From positions 45,862,101-45,926,100 of the forward strand of contig NC_087063.1 in NCBI RefSeq assembly GCF_963678635.1: DNA of 64,000 bases, read 5' to 3'. Below, one piece after another: positions 25,662 to 37,028 of the stretch. The position numbers and the translations under genes were made by a program. Source of the stretch: Symsagittifera roscoffensis. Its lineage: Eukaryota; Xenacoelomorpha; Acoela; Convolutidae. The notes beneath the pieces were generated by a model. It had not been told where the DNA came from and did no database searches. It was given only the letters and a program-made list of their open reading frames with translations. Each line of letters opens with the position of its first letter. The first letter of the stretch is position 1.

Positions 25662-28600
25662 GTGAGTAAAGATCCGATGATAAACTTTTAATTGACCTTA
25701 AGAAACCGCAACTATCGAAATCCGAGCAGAACTTATCCGAACAAGCGCAATAGAAAACAGACTTAAAGAGTGTGAATTTCAGTGATAGCATCGGACTGAA
25801 GAAAGAATGCTATATCAATTATGGCGACATTTTGAGTCAAACTACAATGAACTAATCTGAATTACATGGCAAATATGAGCAGTAAAACTTGAATGTACGA
25901 TGGGAGAAATCTCTTGCCTGGTGGGACTAAATACGTGTTACATACATACATGCATACGTACAAAAACGTGAAAATTGTTTTTATGTTTTTCATTCAAGAC
26001 GTTAATAACATTTTGGAATAAGTAATATGACAAAATCGAATTGAAAAATATCCTTTTTCACGGAAAAGCAAAATTAACTTGCAACAAGTCTTATTTATTA
26101 GTACTCAAAGAACATCCAACAGTGGCAACCTTAAGTTTTTCTGATTTTCTGCGATTGATTGTCATGATTGAATAATGTTTGCTTTTTCAAAATGATTCAG
26201 GCCTAGAAAAATTAAAAGTATATGAGTTTCATTCTTTTTTTCTTAATGATAATCAGAAGGTCAAAGGTATCATAGTAACCGAGGTTACAGTCAGGAGCCC
26301 CTTCATCACGTATTCCTGTCAAAATCCTTGGAATTTTCTAGATATGGAAGTGATGATGATAAAAGAAGAAGTCAAGTCTTAATGTCCTTACAATTAAAAT
26401 GGATACGGGTTACAATTCTTCAATAAGAACATGCAACACGAAACGAGAAAATATAAGAAACAAGTGTTGCAAATAAAAATTTCCGTCGAAAGTTATGTTG
26501 TCATTTATTGTTCTGAGTACGAGAGCGGCATTCGCAATCTGTATTGCCAGGGAGATTCTCTGTTTTAAAATGGTGCCTGCTCTGGGTTCTTCAGTGCATA
26601 TGCTTAGGTGCTTACAAAGCTTGCTCAAAAAAAGTGTCTGCGCCCTGAATTTTAAACGCTAGCGGTTGAACAAGCTACCAAGAATCTACTGGATCTTTGT
26701 ACTTTGCTCTCATTTTTTGCTCTTTCGCTTCAACGGCAGCCGTACCTGGGTTAGAAACAGACCCGGCCCTAATCCTAATAGGAGCTGAGGAGTCTACTAC
26801 TGTAATATCCCACCAGAACTGCTTACCAACAGTCCATGGAACGAGCGTCAAATCTTCTGGTCGCTTCTGATTGGTCCTGTAGAGGTTTCCTGGTTCTAAA
26901 ACAGACGGAATGTGAGTAGAAGATAAACTCTGCTTGATAAGGGCATTCTGGTTTGAATGCTTAGAGAATCTGCCTGTACTTTTGAGGCAAGAAAGATCAC
27001 GCCAACAATCTTCGGTAACGTCTTTTCCGCCTACGCATTCATGCCGTTCGCATGTTTCTGAGCTTAATCGAAGTCCTATCGCAATTCTGAGTTGTTGGTT
27101 CGACAGTTTTAAACTCAAACTTTTGCACGAGATGACGTTCAATCATTGGGAGCAAAATCTGTCTTGGAACATGTTGAATCGTTTAATGTCCGTTGGTTTG
27201 AGTCGTAAAATCAAGTCTGCAATTTCGCTGTCAAAAAATGGCTCTAACAAATATTTTTGTGGGTTTCATTTTCCGGAGCCACTTCAATTTTTCCAAGTTC
27301 AAACCACCGTTTAAGCGCATCATCATATGTTCCATTCACATGCTCCAAGCCAAAGACTTCGCTCAAGGCATTTTTCGCTCCTACTGCTGAGGCTAAGAAA
27401 GCGGGTAAAGCTATAGTAAACGAGCAGAAGAAAAGCTCAAGCCACCTTTGGCTGCCAGGAGGACTGCTTGTAAAAACTTGTTATCAACCATTTTTACATT
27501 AGTGACCTTGCATAACGAACTTCTTTGTAATTTGTCGTAGCGTTCCAAAAAATCATTTTGCAAAAACAAGGGCTCGTACTCAAAAGTATGGGAGATTTGG
27601 CCTGCTAAAGCATTTTTTCTTCGAGGTAAGAACCAATATGGGCGTCTAGTTTGTCAATTATATCCGATATTTTTTCAAGCTCCTGATTTTTTTCGTCGAG
27701 CCATTCTTTTAGGCAAAATTCGCCGATTGGAGATTCTAAAATGAGGATTTCTTCTTTTGTTTTTATTTTTATTTTGGAGCAGACTTTTCAAAATAGTATT
27801 AAAATTGAATTATACTGAGTGCTCGTAGTCGGTCCCAAAAAACGATGTACGCAATTCTCAGTGTTCAAGCTCAGGCCGTAAATTTGTTCCAATTTCATAA
27901 AGTTTTTAAGGTTACGGAGCACTACCTTATAGTAATCGGGTAAATTTCCATCATCTAAATACCAGATGTTAATTTTCGACTCCAACTGTTTTTACTAGTG
28001 TCTGAATTGTTTCCGCAAAAAGGGGTGGGGCTCCAGGATCACCTTGCTGAGATCCGCCTTCTGACACTATGACAGAGCTTCCGTAAAAAGGTAACATATT
28101 TACTATACGCGCAATGGGTGTAATTAAGCAATTCGGGGCAATAAGAAAAAACATGATTCACTTGGAAAGGACATTAACGCTTTGTATAGGTCGAACTCAC
28201 TTACGAAAAAATTATCTAAAATTTCTTGATTTGGAGCTGCAAATTTGGCTCGCTAAGGATGCTCAGACAACAATTTTTTATGGTTATCAGTTGAAAAAAG
28301 AACAATTTTGTCATCCGAAGCAGCAATCCTTATCCCTCCTTCTATATTTTCTTCATCGAGCTTTCTACATCTTAGCTTTATTCTCCGCTCGAGGTCACTC
28401 AGAGGCTGGCTTCAAACTTGGAGATAGGGTTTTGGAAATGACATGTCATAGGCTCGATTTTTTTTATTTATCGAAACACTCATGCTTGTGGTCTGTTTGC
28501 TACCACTTCTTTTTGGTTGCTCCAAAAAAACAGAAACGACGTTAAGCAAAATCAGTTTAACTCCTGAGTCTTTTGGTACTCTCTTGAATACTCGGACATT

Positions 28601-28960
28601 TTCGATGGTTTATTAACATAATTGTGTTGCACTAAATCATTAGCTATTGTTCCTTTATTAACAGATTTGATTTGACGTCAACGCATAAAGAACCTTGAAA
28701 CCCTTGGGTTTTTTTTGAGTCGCTAAGAAAAAAATTTACACAACTGATATGATATCAAATAGAACAACAATCAAATCCAATCTATTTTATCAGTCCTGAA
28801 AGTTTTAAGCAAGTTTTGCTTGTACTTTTTTAAATTGTTTTTAGTCATCTTGACGCAGTATAAACGTAAAAAAGGATTTCGACTGGACTTTAGTGGAATG
28901 AACTAACCCATGATAAGCGGTTAGTATGAATTTTATAAATCAGCAAATAATAAAAATAAA
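25662..28960. repeat. Diverged last half of the composite unit (copy C)
   Basis: This aligns with 12787-16480 and 19224-22920 but with many substitutions and a deletion of about 440 bp near 28158. It is the old right-hand partner of the diverged copy-A first half. The outer halves are old and the inner repeats new, as expected if unequal exchange duplicated the middle of an older two-unit array. Confidence 0.75.
26410..28545 (-). pseudogene. Dead REL-type non-LTR retrotransposon, copy C (internally deleted)
   Basis: The C-terminal zinc/REL region is the best preserved of the three copies: a 155-codon frame at 26675-27142 covers the CERHECVGG zinc segment, an RPED...WDITVVD endonuclease-like pattern and the downstream AAVEAKEQK segment. 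The RT catalytic frame (WYLDDG) is at 27788-27985 and the QQGDPGAPPLF block at 27969-28154. The RT N-terminal part is missing: near 28158 the sequence jumps about 440 bp relative to copy A. It cannot be functional. Confidence 0.75.
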
Positions 28961-30060
28961 GATAAAATAATTATTCAAAATTGTAAAATCAAACTTAAAA
29001 TCAAAAAAAGGAACAACCTCACCCGAGCTCAGTAGGTTCAGCGGTGCGCCACCAGACTATTCAAGCCAGTTCCAGTTTCCCCATGCCCACTGAAAGCCGC
29101 TTGACAGACTTGTCCCCAAAAATCCCTCAGAGGGCGCTCCACAAACAGGCACAGACATCAAACATAACAAATCTATTTAATTATGTAAAATTCGCCCAAA
29201 TACTACATAGTGAAGGAGCGTAGAAAAAGCACCTATTGACAACTGGCCGGCGTCAGTTACCTAAGTTCTACCCGTTTTTTACCGCCTAGACCTAGCCAAT
29301 TGATTTTCTGGTCTGTATAGAGCTAAGTAAAAAATACCCCTTTTAGGCCATCAGCCAAACAACTTTTGATCAGCTTTCGTTACATGCGAAGGTAACCACA
29401 TAGCTGGGTCTCTGATCCCCAGACAACCTTACTACCATTAAAAACCAAGGCTGGAATATCATATTTTACTAATTATTTAGTGACAGTTATATTCTAAATC
29501 CACTGGAGATGGATTGACCCTTTCCTCTCTCTAGCTACTCATGCTCTGAAAAACAATATAAATTTGGAGTAAATTGAGCTATCAGGGCATCACAACAGCT
29601 AAAAAAGTGATAACTATAACCTACTGAGTCTTTGAGCACCGGGCATCCAATTCCACTCTCCCTCAGAGATAACACCCTTATCTCTTTAATCTTGGGCACG
29701 GGAGGGTACTGATCTGCTCCGGATGTCCCACTGGACCTTCGTTTATTGTGGTTACTTTCGGATAAGCGTCTTATCGTGTCTTGTTACCAAGATAAGAGGC
29801 TTAGTTGTTCTCGCGTTTGCTATCGACTTTCAACTGTTTTCCGTTTTGTCTATCCGGTTGTCTGTGTTCTTCTGACTTTCTTGCCAAATAAGGCTAATCT
29901 TCTTAATTTCTGAGAATTATTTCACCGCAATTTGAAGTTTTAAAATTTTAAATTTTAGATCATTCTGACCCTCTTTTTCACAACGAGTTCACAATTAACT
30001 TCACTAATTTTTTTTTCTTGCTCGTCGGAGTGTTCGACTGTGTCAATCCGGCGGAGTGGC
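28961..30060. other. Unassigned repeat, possibly a diverged LTR
   Basis: No coding motif. Around 29400-29530 short blocks (a GGTCTCTGATCCCCAGAC-like start, TTAAAAACC, and GGAGATGGATTGACC) occur in the same order as in the giant element's LTR, so this may be a distant LTR of the same lineage. No clear ends or target duplication were found. Confidence 0.3.
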
Positions 30061-30061
30061 A

Positions 30062-30379
30062 CACATGTTTATCACAACAATTAGGTTTCGAAACGAGTGT
30101 GCAGATTACTATACGCGTATTGGGTTTAATTATACAAATCGGAGCAAATTGAAAAAACTCGATTCAGCATTTTCTCTCTTTTAAGAGAATTTAGAATATT
30201 TTTAAAATCTAGTTTTAAAAGAACAGTGCATTTTGGGTTGTAGTCGCGTTCAGTTAGGTTTCGAAACAATTGTGCAGCTATTTCTGCTCTTCGTTTGTTA
30301 CCGCATCTTATCTTTACGTTTCCGAAGAAATTTTGTCATTCAGAGAGGGCTTTGCGTCCAGCGCATTTAGACGCGATAG
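30062..30379 (-). pseudogene. REL-type element fragment D (split by CR1 insertion)
   Basis: Matches copy A around 15150-15395: the LLKLDF RT block and the flanking sequence read on the - strand, plus a duplicated piece starting TTAGGTTTCGAAAC. It stops at about 30379 (...GACGCGATA). The continuation of copy A reappears at about 35055, so the 4.7 kb between is an insertion. Confidence 0.65.
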
Positions 30380-30452
30380 TTTTAGTAGTAGTAATAGAAC
30401 AGGATTTATGGTTGTTATCCCATGGGTTTGCACCCAAAATGTAGTTTTAGTG

Positions 30453-32342
30453 TTAATGAGTTCTGAGTTTTCCATTTGGGTTACAGTTTCCACATGCACA
30501 CATTATTCGCCATGTGCAGCTGTCCATTTCTGGGTATCTTTTGAAAAATTTCCAATAAGTTTCCGCTATGTCAGATTTCTGTATGTCAGTTAACTGTTTT
30601 GAGGTATGTCGAATTATTACATTGAAAAGTGCTGGGCATCTAATGAAGAAGTCTGAGTTGGTTTTCTTAAGGCGTGTTTTTTGTATTTGATATTCGTTTC
30701 TTTCATTTTGTCTCGTTGAGCTTTTGGTGTTTTCGGCATGTTGGTTAATGTCAATTTCGTAGTTATTGCGAACTATAGAAATGAACAGAAGGAGGTCGTG
30801 CATTTCAATTTACAGAGAACGCGGTAGCATTCTTAATTTTTGTAGTCTACACTTATATGGGGTATGTGAGTAAAGCATCCATTTGGTCGCCGTTCGCTGA
30901 ACCTTTTCAATTGCTCGGAGGTTTGATTTCGAGTAGTGCGTTACTGACGCGCCATAAACTACAATTGGGACTACATATCCCGTGTAAGCGTTTAGCTTAG
31001 AAGTTGTAGGACAGTTTTTAGAGAGGTTACGCTTTAGTAACTAAAAAGCCGATAGCGACTTCTGACAACGCTTAGACGCATTTACATTCCATGAGAGAGT
31101 GGGTGTTACTAAAAATCCTAGATCTATTTGTTCAGTTTCGATTTTTAGTATCTTTCCATTAATTTGACCTTCCAGCTCGTTTTTGAAATTAACGAGAGTA
31201 CATTTTCCGGTATTTAGACGCATTTGGTTTTTACTACACCAATTTTCAATTGTCGTAGCGGCATAGTTCACTTCTGTTTGAGTTGTTGCTATAACCTCAA
31301 AGTCATTAGCCTATCCAAAAGAGTCAACTAGATTCAAGTTATCTGGTAAGTCGTTTATATATAGTATGAAAAGTAATGGTCCCAACAGAGAACCTTGAGG
31401 GACACCACTTGTTACGTAACATATCTTAGACTTTGCTTTGTTTATTCGCAATTACTGTTTTCGAAGAAAAAAGTAAGAGGCTATTAGTTGAATTGTTTTT
31501 CCTCCAAAATCATAACACTTCAATTTATGCATTAAAAGTTGATGCGGAACGCAGTCAAAAGCTTTTTCAAAATCTAGATAGAGCGCTGTTATATTTTTGG
31601 TTGTTTGGTCATCATAATTTAGGTATACTTGATGTAAGTAAGCAAGGAGTTGGATAATTGCTGAACGTTTTTTACGAAAACCATTTTGAGAGTTATGAAG
31701 ATGATGTCGCACTCTTACATAAATGTAGTCAAATAAAACCTTTTCGAAAATTTTTGAGATGCAGCATAGTAAACTTATCGGTCTGTATCTTTTAATATCG
31801 CATTTGTTCCCATCTTTGAAGATTGGGACAGCTTCACTTAACTTTCACGTTTCTGGGAATATACCTTTATTCAATGAAGTTCGAAAAATTAGGAGGACTG
31901 ATTTTGATACTGTTTTCGCTAAGTTTGTGTAGACAAGATTTCCCAAATTATCTGGACCTGTTGCTTTATTGATGTCTAGTTTGAGCATTATTTTCTCAAT
32001 GCAGTCTTTATTCATCTCGATGTGGTTGTATTTTGCTGTTTCAAAAATACTTAATTTGGTTATTTGTTTCGCTTTCGTAAATACACTACAGAAGAATTGA
32101 TTAAACGCATCGCATTTTTCTTTGTCTGTCTCAAGTTCTTTGCCGTCAAGTTTCATTATCGAAGGTAGTCTAGGTGCTCTTCTTATGCTTCGCAAATACT
32201 TCTGAATTGTACTAAACTTTCTTGGTGCAAAAATCTCTAAGTTTGTAGTTTTAGATAGAATTTCTGGTTTCGGACAGGATTGCTGTTTCCGAAGTAAAAT
32301 TTCTTTGCGCTTAATAAGCTGGGAGGTTGGGGTGTGATGCAA
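30453..32342 (-). pseudogene. CR1 RT and C-terminal region (broken)
   Basis: Broken frames at 31845-32342, 31452-31712, 31041-31271 and 30453-30803 give ordered CR1/jockey blocks. The first holds a fingers segment ending INKATGPDNLGNLVY, the second NGFRKKRSAIIQLL and ALYLDFEKAFDCVPH, the third the CSKNQMRLNTGKC segment after the catalytic region, and the last the C-terminal CTWRIMCACGNCNPNGK. The YADD region near 31300-31420 is only visible with frameshifts, for example [13 protein letters not shown] and INDLP around 31330-31410. The protein would be cleanly colinear apart from these breaks. Confidence 0.75.
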
Positions 32343-33235
32343 CGGGGGAGTGTGGCTCTATGTTCTGTTACTCTAGGTATATTTTCTTTCAGAATTCTCC
32401 AAAGCCAGGTGTACCATTGATCAAACAAAAAATCGCATTTACTAAAGCAAAACGGTGTGAAGGGATTATTTATTATTGTAGTGTTGATTGCACTCCAATC
32501 TGCTCTTTTGAATGCATATTTTACTTTGTCATCACTTCTTGTTTCAATTAGCCTTTGGTTCAGATTGATTTCTGTTGTAAAGGCATTGTGATCACTGAGG
32601 TTCTTATTTTCTATTGAATACATTTTATTAACATTTTCATCAATGAATGAGTTAATGATTAGGGAGGGGTTGTTGACTAGGAAAACATCTAAGCTTTTTG
32701 CTTTTTCAGGTGCCAATATTTGTTCAAAATTGTGACCAACTAATGTTTCAAGGATTAGATCTTCCTCGGGATCATCTGATGCCATTGCTTTTCAGTCAGT
32801 TTTCGAAAAATTTCTATCTCCAGTTATCATTATTTTTTCACAATTCAAGTTTTTTGCAGTTGCACTAATTTTGGTTAGAAAATCAACAATAGAAAAGGAT
32901 GTTGGTCTATGTGGGCTATCTTTTGGTGCGCAATAAACACAGCAAATGAAAAAAGATATATTTTCAAAATCAATTAGTCTCAATGTAACTGGTTCAATAT
33001 TTGAGTTTATCGGTACATGTTGATGTTTAGAGTTGTTTCTGATGGCAATTAAGACACCGCCATGTTTCGTCTGGTAATTTTTGGATGGTCGATCACACCT
33101 GTATATTTTTCGAAATTCTGGTATGAAAAGAGTTTCGGATCTTACTTCATCAGTCAGCCATGTTTCAGTCAGGCATAAAATATCAAGTTTATTTGAAAGA
33201 CAGATTGCATTTGCTAAACAAGTTCGCCGTGACAC
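32237..33235 (-). pseudogene. CR1 APE-type endonuclease domain
   Basis: Two frames in the same phase (32792-33235 and 32237-32785) are separated by a TGA where this family usually has Trp. Motifs are LDILCLTETWL at the start, GGVLIAIRN, MITGDRNFSKTD (normally GDFN) and LSDHNAF (the catalytic SDH box) near 32600. These are the APE endonuclease motifs that nick target DNA to prime reverse transcription. The D-to-H core is retained, but F-to-R in the GDFN box and the stop argue for inactivity. Confidence 0.75.
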
Positions 33236-33638
33236 TTCTATTAAACTTCTTACTTTAAAGGTGAATATTGTTGATACCAGTTTTTGTTTTTGGGTTATTC
33301 AGGCTGAATAGTCATCGGTTTTTACCTCTACCCAGCCGTTTTCAGTTTTTCTAATTAATTTTAGATTTCTTAGTCGCAGTTGTGTGCTCTCGAAGTTTCC
33401 GGATTGAATGAGATCACGTCTTGTTTTAAGCATATTGTTTTCGATTTCCTGTTCATCAGGTGTTAGCTCTTTGCTTATGAATACTTTGTGTTCGTAGCCT
33501 TTGAGCTTGTGTAGAGAAAGAAGGATTCTTCGTTCCTCCCATGGCGCAGAGACTCTTAGAGCTAACGGACGATTTTTATTTTCCGCGTATTTTCCGAGTC
33601 TTCTGAGATCACTTATTGGTCACTTGACGTCCATCCCA

Positions 33639-34149
33639 TCAAGAAGATGAATCACTTTTTGCATATCTTCGTCTGCTCTTGACCTGGCGTCTGTTGCCTC
33701 TGACTCGGGTATGCCTCTTATGCGTATGCCATCGTATTCTTTTTGGAATGCTTTCCCGTTTTTGGGTGTGGGTTTTTTCGCTTATGGCGCAATTTGTTTT
33801 TGTTGCATTTCTGATTGATTTCAATCATCGCTTCCTTGAGTTCTTTGATACCTTCTTCGATTGTTTGTATTTTTTGAGTGCTTTCATTTGCATGTTTAGT
33901 ATTAATAATTGCATCTTTCTTAGTTATTCCATCCATCTAATTGTTATTTCCCACACATCTCTTATATAACAGAAGAACATTCTTGTTCAGTTGTTTCAAT
34001 ACGTATATGGCATTTTCTTCCAAGTCTGTACAGTTTGTAGTCATGTGCATACTTTCGCCACATGACACACAGTTATATACTGCGTCTCTTTTGTTTATGG
34101 GTTTTGAGCATGTTTTGCATCTTTTGTTATTTTCCATTTTAGAACTCAT
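33639..34149 (-). pseudogene. CR1 ORF1: PHD-like zinc segment and coiled coil
   Basis: A 70-codon frame (33937-34149) has a CKTC...CVSC...H...C pattern like the PHD finger of CR1 ORF1 proteins. It is followed in another phase by a heptad-rich helical segment (33718-33936, IQTIEEGIKELKEAMIE) and a basic tail (33639-33824). Such ORF1 proteins bind RNA and self-associate. No intact frame links the pieces. Confidence 0.55.
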
Positions 34150-34478
34150 TTATTTGGGGCTGTTTGAATGGGTTTTTTTGGGATATGTATTGTTGTGATT
34201 AACTATCGGGCTACCAGCTGGTAGCGGTAATTAGATGAGAAGTCACCTCTCACCGTGGAACCCGTTAGGAGTTCCAAGAGCTTGGGATGACTTGGGATTA
34301 CTTAAATTTAGCAAGTCTATAACAGTGGAACCCGTATTGGGGTTCCGAGAGCTATAAACTTACTTGGAGAGGCTTGTAGGTTCCGCTCCGCAATTGCACC
34401 AATCACTGCAGTGAAAAATTTGTGGGTGCTTGTCTCGGGATGTTTCCAAAGACCACTTTGATCGCAGAACGTTGTTTT

Positions 34479-34935
34479 TCAGGATTGTTCGAAGACCTCT
34501 TGGGTTATGTGAACGTCGTCGTTTGCGATATCGGCTTCACAGTATATTTTCCGTTTAATACTTCTATAGACCGCAGTATCTCCTATGGCCTCGCGCTGAA
34601 TAACTTTGTCTACCTCGAGAGGGCGATCTGTTATGTCGTTGGTCAATTTATCCACTCGTGGGGTGATGCCTAACACGTATACCCTTTCGCACAGATGGGA
34701 TAGTTGCTTAGCAAGTTTTGCTAGCTCTTTTCCAATGTCTACGGGATCGCGCGCGGAGGGTTGGGTACTGTTGAAAGTGTCGTTTCCGCCAATAAATAAA
34801 CAGATGATTTCGTACTGACCTTTCGTTGGTAAATGATTCTGTACGTGAAAGATCCTACCACCAGGAATTGACAGAATGTTAAAGTTCGGGAACACTAGTC
34901 TCCTCTACTGTGAGTCAGCAATCAATAACTGTTTC
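34479..34935 (-). pseudogene. SGNH/esterase-like segment of a CR1-type ORF1
   Basis: Block I appears as LLIADSQ (about 34915-34935, usual GDSQ) followed by a stop. The open frame 34479-34895 then gives block II SIPGG, block III FIGGND and block V DDVHIT. These are the four SGNH hydrolase blocks in order, as seen in the esterase domains of some CR1/L2 ORF1 proteins. The Ser-to-block spacing is right, but GDS is changed to ADS with a stop just after it, so it is inactive. It is unrelated in detail to the SGNH ORF of the giant LTR element. Confidence 0.6.
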
Positions 34936-35054
34936 GTCTTGGATGTTTTGAAGATGTGCGCTTTCATAACATACAGGGTCTTGTCTCTAAAAATCTGCCA
35001 TTGGAGATACTCCACACAAGACCGATGCCATTTAACATGAAACTTTTAAATAAG

Positions 35055-35331
35055 TCTCAGCGTGCTGCCTATGGCAATCGGTCTCAACCCTCCGTCTATC
35101 ATTTTGAGGGCGACAAGCTTTGCGCCAAGAAAGAACGGTATAAGGGGTTTGCGTATTTTGCCATCTCCAATGAGGTTCATCCGCTCAGTAAGCGATTTCA
35201 TAAAATTAAGTCCTGCACTGCCATTCGACTTACTAACAAGATCTTTAAAAACTTGAGGAACTATTTTATCAGGACCTGCTTCTGATCCTTTCGGAAAGGA
35301 CATTATCGCTTAGGTCGAGTTCGGTTATTGT
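35055..35331 (-). pseudogene. REL-type element fragment E
   Basis: The 85-codon frame at 35046-35303 covers the segment just before the RT core: MSFPKGSEAGPDKIVPQVF, GDGKIRKPLIPFFLG and GGLRPIAIGSTLR. It matches copy A at about 15404-15660 and is the other half of the copy whose downstream part is fragment D. The giant LTR element starts 48 bp to its right. Confidence 0.7.
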
Positions 35332-35340
35332 TAGTCATAA

Positions 35341-35374
35341 TCGATAACAGTTGTCTTCAAAAGAAGAAAATCAA
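35341..35374. repeat. Short dispersed repeat, second copy at 60453-60486
   Basis: CGATAACAGTTGTCTTCAAA plus the following AGAAGAAAATCAAA recurs at 60453 with one mismatch. The giant LTR element begins directly after it. The 60-kb copy does not continue into the element's right flank, so it is not an empty site. Confidence 0.6.
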
Positions 35375-35378
35375 ACTA
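35375..35378. repeat. Target-site duplication CTAT, left
   Basis: CTAT directly precedes the left LTR start (GTAACATTCG) and recurs directly after the right LTR end at 56731-56734. Confidence 0.75.
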
Positions 35379-36282
35379 TGTAACATTCGTCTACTGCAGT
35401 CACACATGAGGCTTAAGAAAAATAGGCCCTATAACCATTGGCTCAAGAGTCAGGGACACTATCTCTTGTGTTTTTCTACCTCAAATCAGTCGGAGCCAAT
35501 TCGGTTCGCTTGTGACATGAGACTACGACCCGTTACAGCTTAAAGGCTACTACCAAAATATCCCCCCACTCTAGAAATAATAACGTCCCCATACTCAGGT
35601 CTCTAGATACCCAAAATACATGAACGCTGTTAAAAACCGGGTCGGAACAATCCGCTAAGTTACTTTTTATTAGACAGTGGAACTTTGATCCATTTCAGAT
35701 GGATCAACCTAAAACTCGCCTTACCTCAACATAACAATTATAAAACACACTCTAGAAATTTAAATTGGTACTCACATTGTAGCACGCTCAAGAATTGGGA
35801 GTAATTAAGTCGGTAAGCAACTCAAGAATTAAATAGTGTAACTAAATGAGTTTAATGCTTGCTAGTTTCAACAACAGGAATAAGTTTGTACTCTAGAATG
35901 CAGTTTTATGTGGACCATTGGGACACTCAAGCTGTCCACCTTTCCACCGAAGGTTCACTCTGGTCCAGTTCGAATAGTTGACCAGTTGGATAATTGTCCA
36001 GTTCTCAGGAACACTCTGTCTTCTATTTCAAATAGGACAGCTCTACTCTAGATTATTATTGTCTCGGAAATTGCGGATGGCAATTTCCTTCTGATTTATC
36101 TTGCAACTTTCCCGCGATTGTCACTCGATTGTTCTGAATTCTCTTTTTTGACTTTCAGTTATCGCGAGAAAATCGTGCATGACAGGCACCATTCGAATTT
36201 TTGAAAAATTAAATTTCACTCCAAAATCAAGTGTTTTTTGCTTCTCTCAAGGTCAAACTTCCAAATATGACCGACTGGCACA
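35379..36282 (-). repeat. 3' LTR of giant element
   Basis: 904 bp, from GTAACATTCGTCTACTGCAG to CCGACTGGCACA on the + strand. On the element's sense strand it starts TGTGCC and ends GTTAC, so it has the usual TG start but an AC end. It aligns base for base with 55828-56730, with differences near 35561, 35631, 35761, 36187 and 36248. Confidence 0.92.
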
Positions 36283-36300
36283 TACTCCCCGGACTCGAGA
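36283..36300 (-). promoter_or_regulatory. Polypurine tract next to the 3' LTR
   Basis: The sense strand reads TCTCGAGTCCGGGGAGTA directly before the 3' LTR, which begins TGTGCC. A purine-rich run in this position primes plus-strand DNA synthesis. The core GTCCGGGGAG recurs three more times inside the element (see findings). Confidence 0.65.
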
Positions 36301-36468
36301 TCGATGTCCTCATCGCGTGCTGTCGTCTGCCAGTGAGTCCCCGAAAACCGAGTGTTGCTCAAGGTACAGTGCCAGTGGTCATTTACAGAAGTTTGCAGCA
36401 GACTTAAGCTTATCTACACCCCAAAATTCACGGCCATGTAAAATTTTCACACTATCGCTAAACAGCAA

Positions 36469-36771
36469 TCAAAATCTGCACACACCTGCACCCTTGAATT
36501 CTCGCTTTTTCAGCCAATCATTTAAAATTTCTTTTGTCCCATTCCGAGCCAACCTCACGCACTTGGGCACTGAGAAGGCCTTGTCCACCAATATTCTCTG
36601 GCTGGATGCTTCCACCATCGCCATGTGCAGTGGGTAGTGGCTTCCGCACAAATTGGCCATCATTGACCCTATCAGGGATTTTGCGTTCAATGGCAGGCCA
36701 TAAGCTTCGCCTCGAGACCAACCTTCCAGCTCCGGATATGTTTTTGAGTCACCTGCAACACTCCCGGCCAT
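36469..36771 (-). CDS. Last segment of the 3'-terminal ORF (frame 3)
   Basis: 100 codons, ending in KGAGVCRF. The frame overlaps the preceding one (36687-37028), from which it differs by -1; the shared stretch contains an A5 run (CTCAAAAACA on the sense strand, near 36748). No domain is recognised; it contains a basic, Leu-rich tail (EILNDWLKKREF). It is most simply the C-terminal end of the large unknown protein displaced by frame changes. A separate protein from an ATG at 36771 is possible. About 170 bp separate it from the polypurine tract. Confidence 0.45.
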   Translation of the reverse strand: MAGSVAGDSKTYPELEGWSRGEAYGLPLNAKSLIGSMMANLCGSHYPLHMAMVEASSQRILVDKAFSVPKCVRLARNGTKEILNDWLKKREFKGAGVCRF

Positions 36772-37028
36772 GATTCCACGCTCAACGCCGTCACTAAATG
36801 GTGTTCAGACTCTAGCCTCTCCAGTGACTGCAGACTACACATTCTCGAGAAGAATCCGAGAGCTGTCGCTATGTTCACCGTAGTTCTCGCGTAACACTCC
36901 GCCACTATTTGTACTTCACTTTTCTCCCTTTCCGTGATGTCTTCAAACCAAGTAACCAGATCTTCTTTTTGAAAGGACAATATCCTGACACATGATCGTC
37001 CATCGCAGGTGTGCTCTCCACCCCACAC
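36687..37028 (-). CDS. Middle segment of the 3'-terminal ORF (frame 2)
   Basis: 113 codons with no recognised family. It overlaps the preceding ORF (36905-37399) by 124 bp in the -1 frame, and an A5 run (TTTCAAAAAGAAG on the sense strand, near 36968) lies in the overlap. The segment contains a predicted helical stretch (EDLVTWFEDITEREKSEVQI) and ARTTVNIATALGFF. It is probably part of one continuous protein with its neighbours, but it cannot be assigned a function. Confidence 0.45.
   Translation of the reverse strand: MWGGEHTCDGRSCVRILSFQKEDLVTWFEDITEREKSEVQIVAECYARTTVNIATALGFFSRMCSLQSLERLESEHHLVTALSVESWPGVLQVTQKHIRSWKVGLEAKLMACH

Larger units (their letters stand above)
30380..35054 (-). mobile_element. 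CR1-type non-LTR retrotransposon, near full length but dead
   Basis: The element is bounded on both sides by parts of one REL-type copy. In - strand order it has an SGNH-like segment, a PHD-like zinc segment with coiled coil, an APE endonuclease, RT and a C-terminal CxxC-type segment, and it ends in a short TAG-rich tail (about 30380-30395). Multiple stops and frameshifts disable it. I could not define a target duplication. The SGNH segment lies upstream of the zinc segment, the reverse of the usual CR1 ORF1 order, so two insertions cannot be excluded. Confidence 0.65.
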
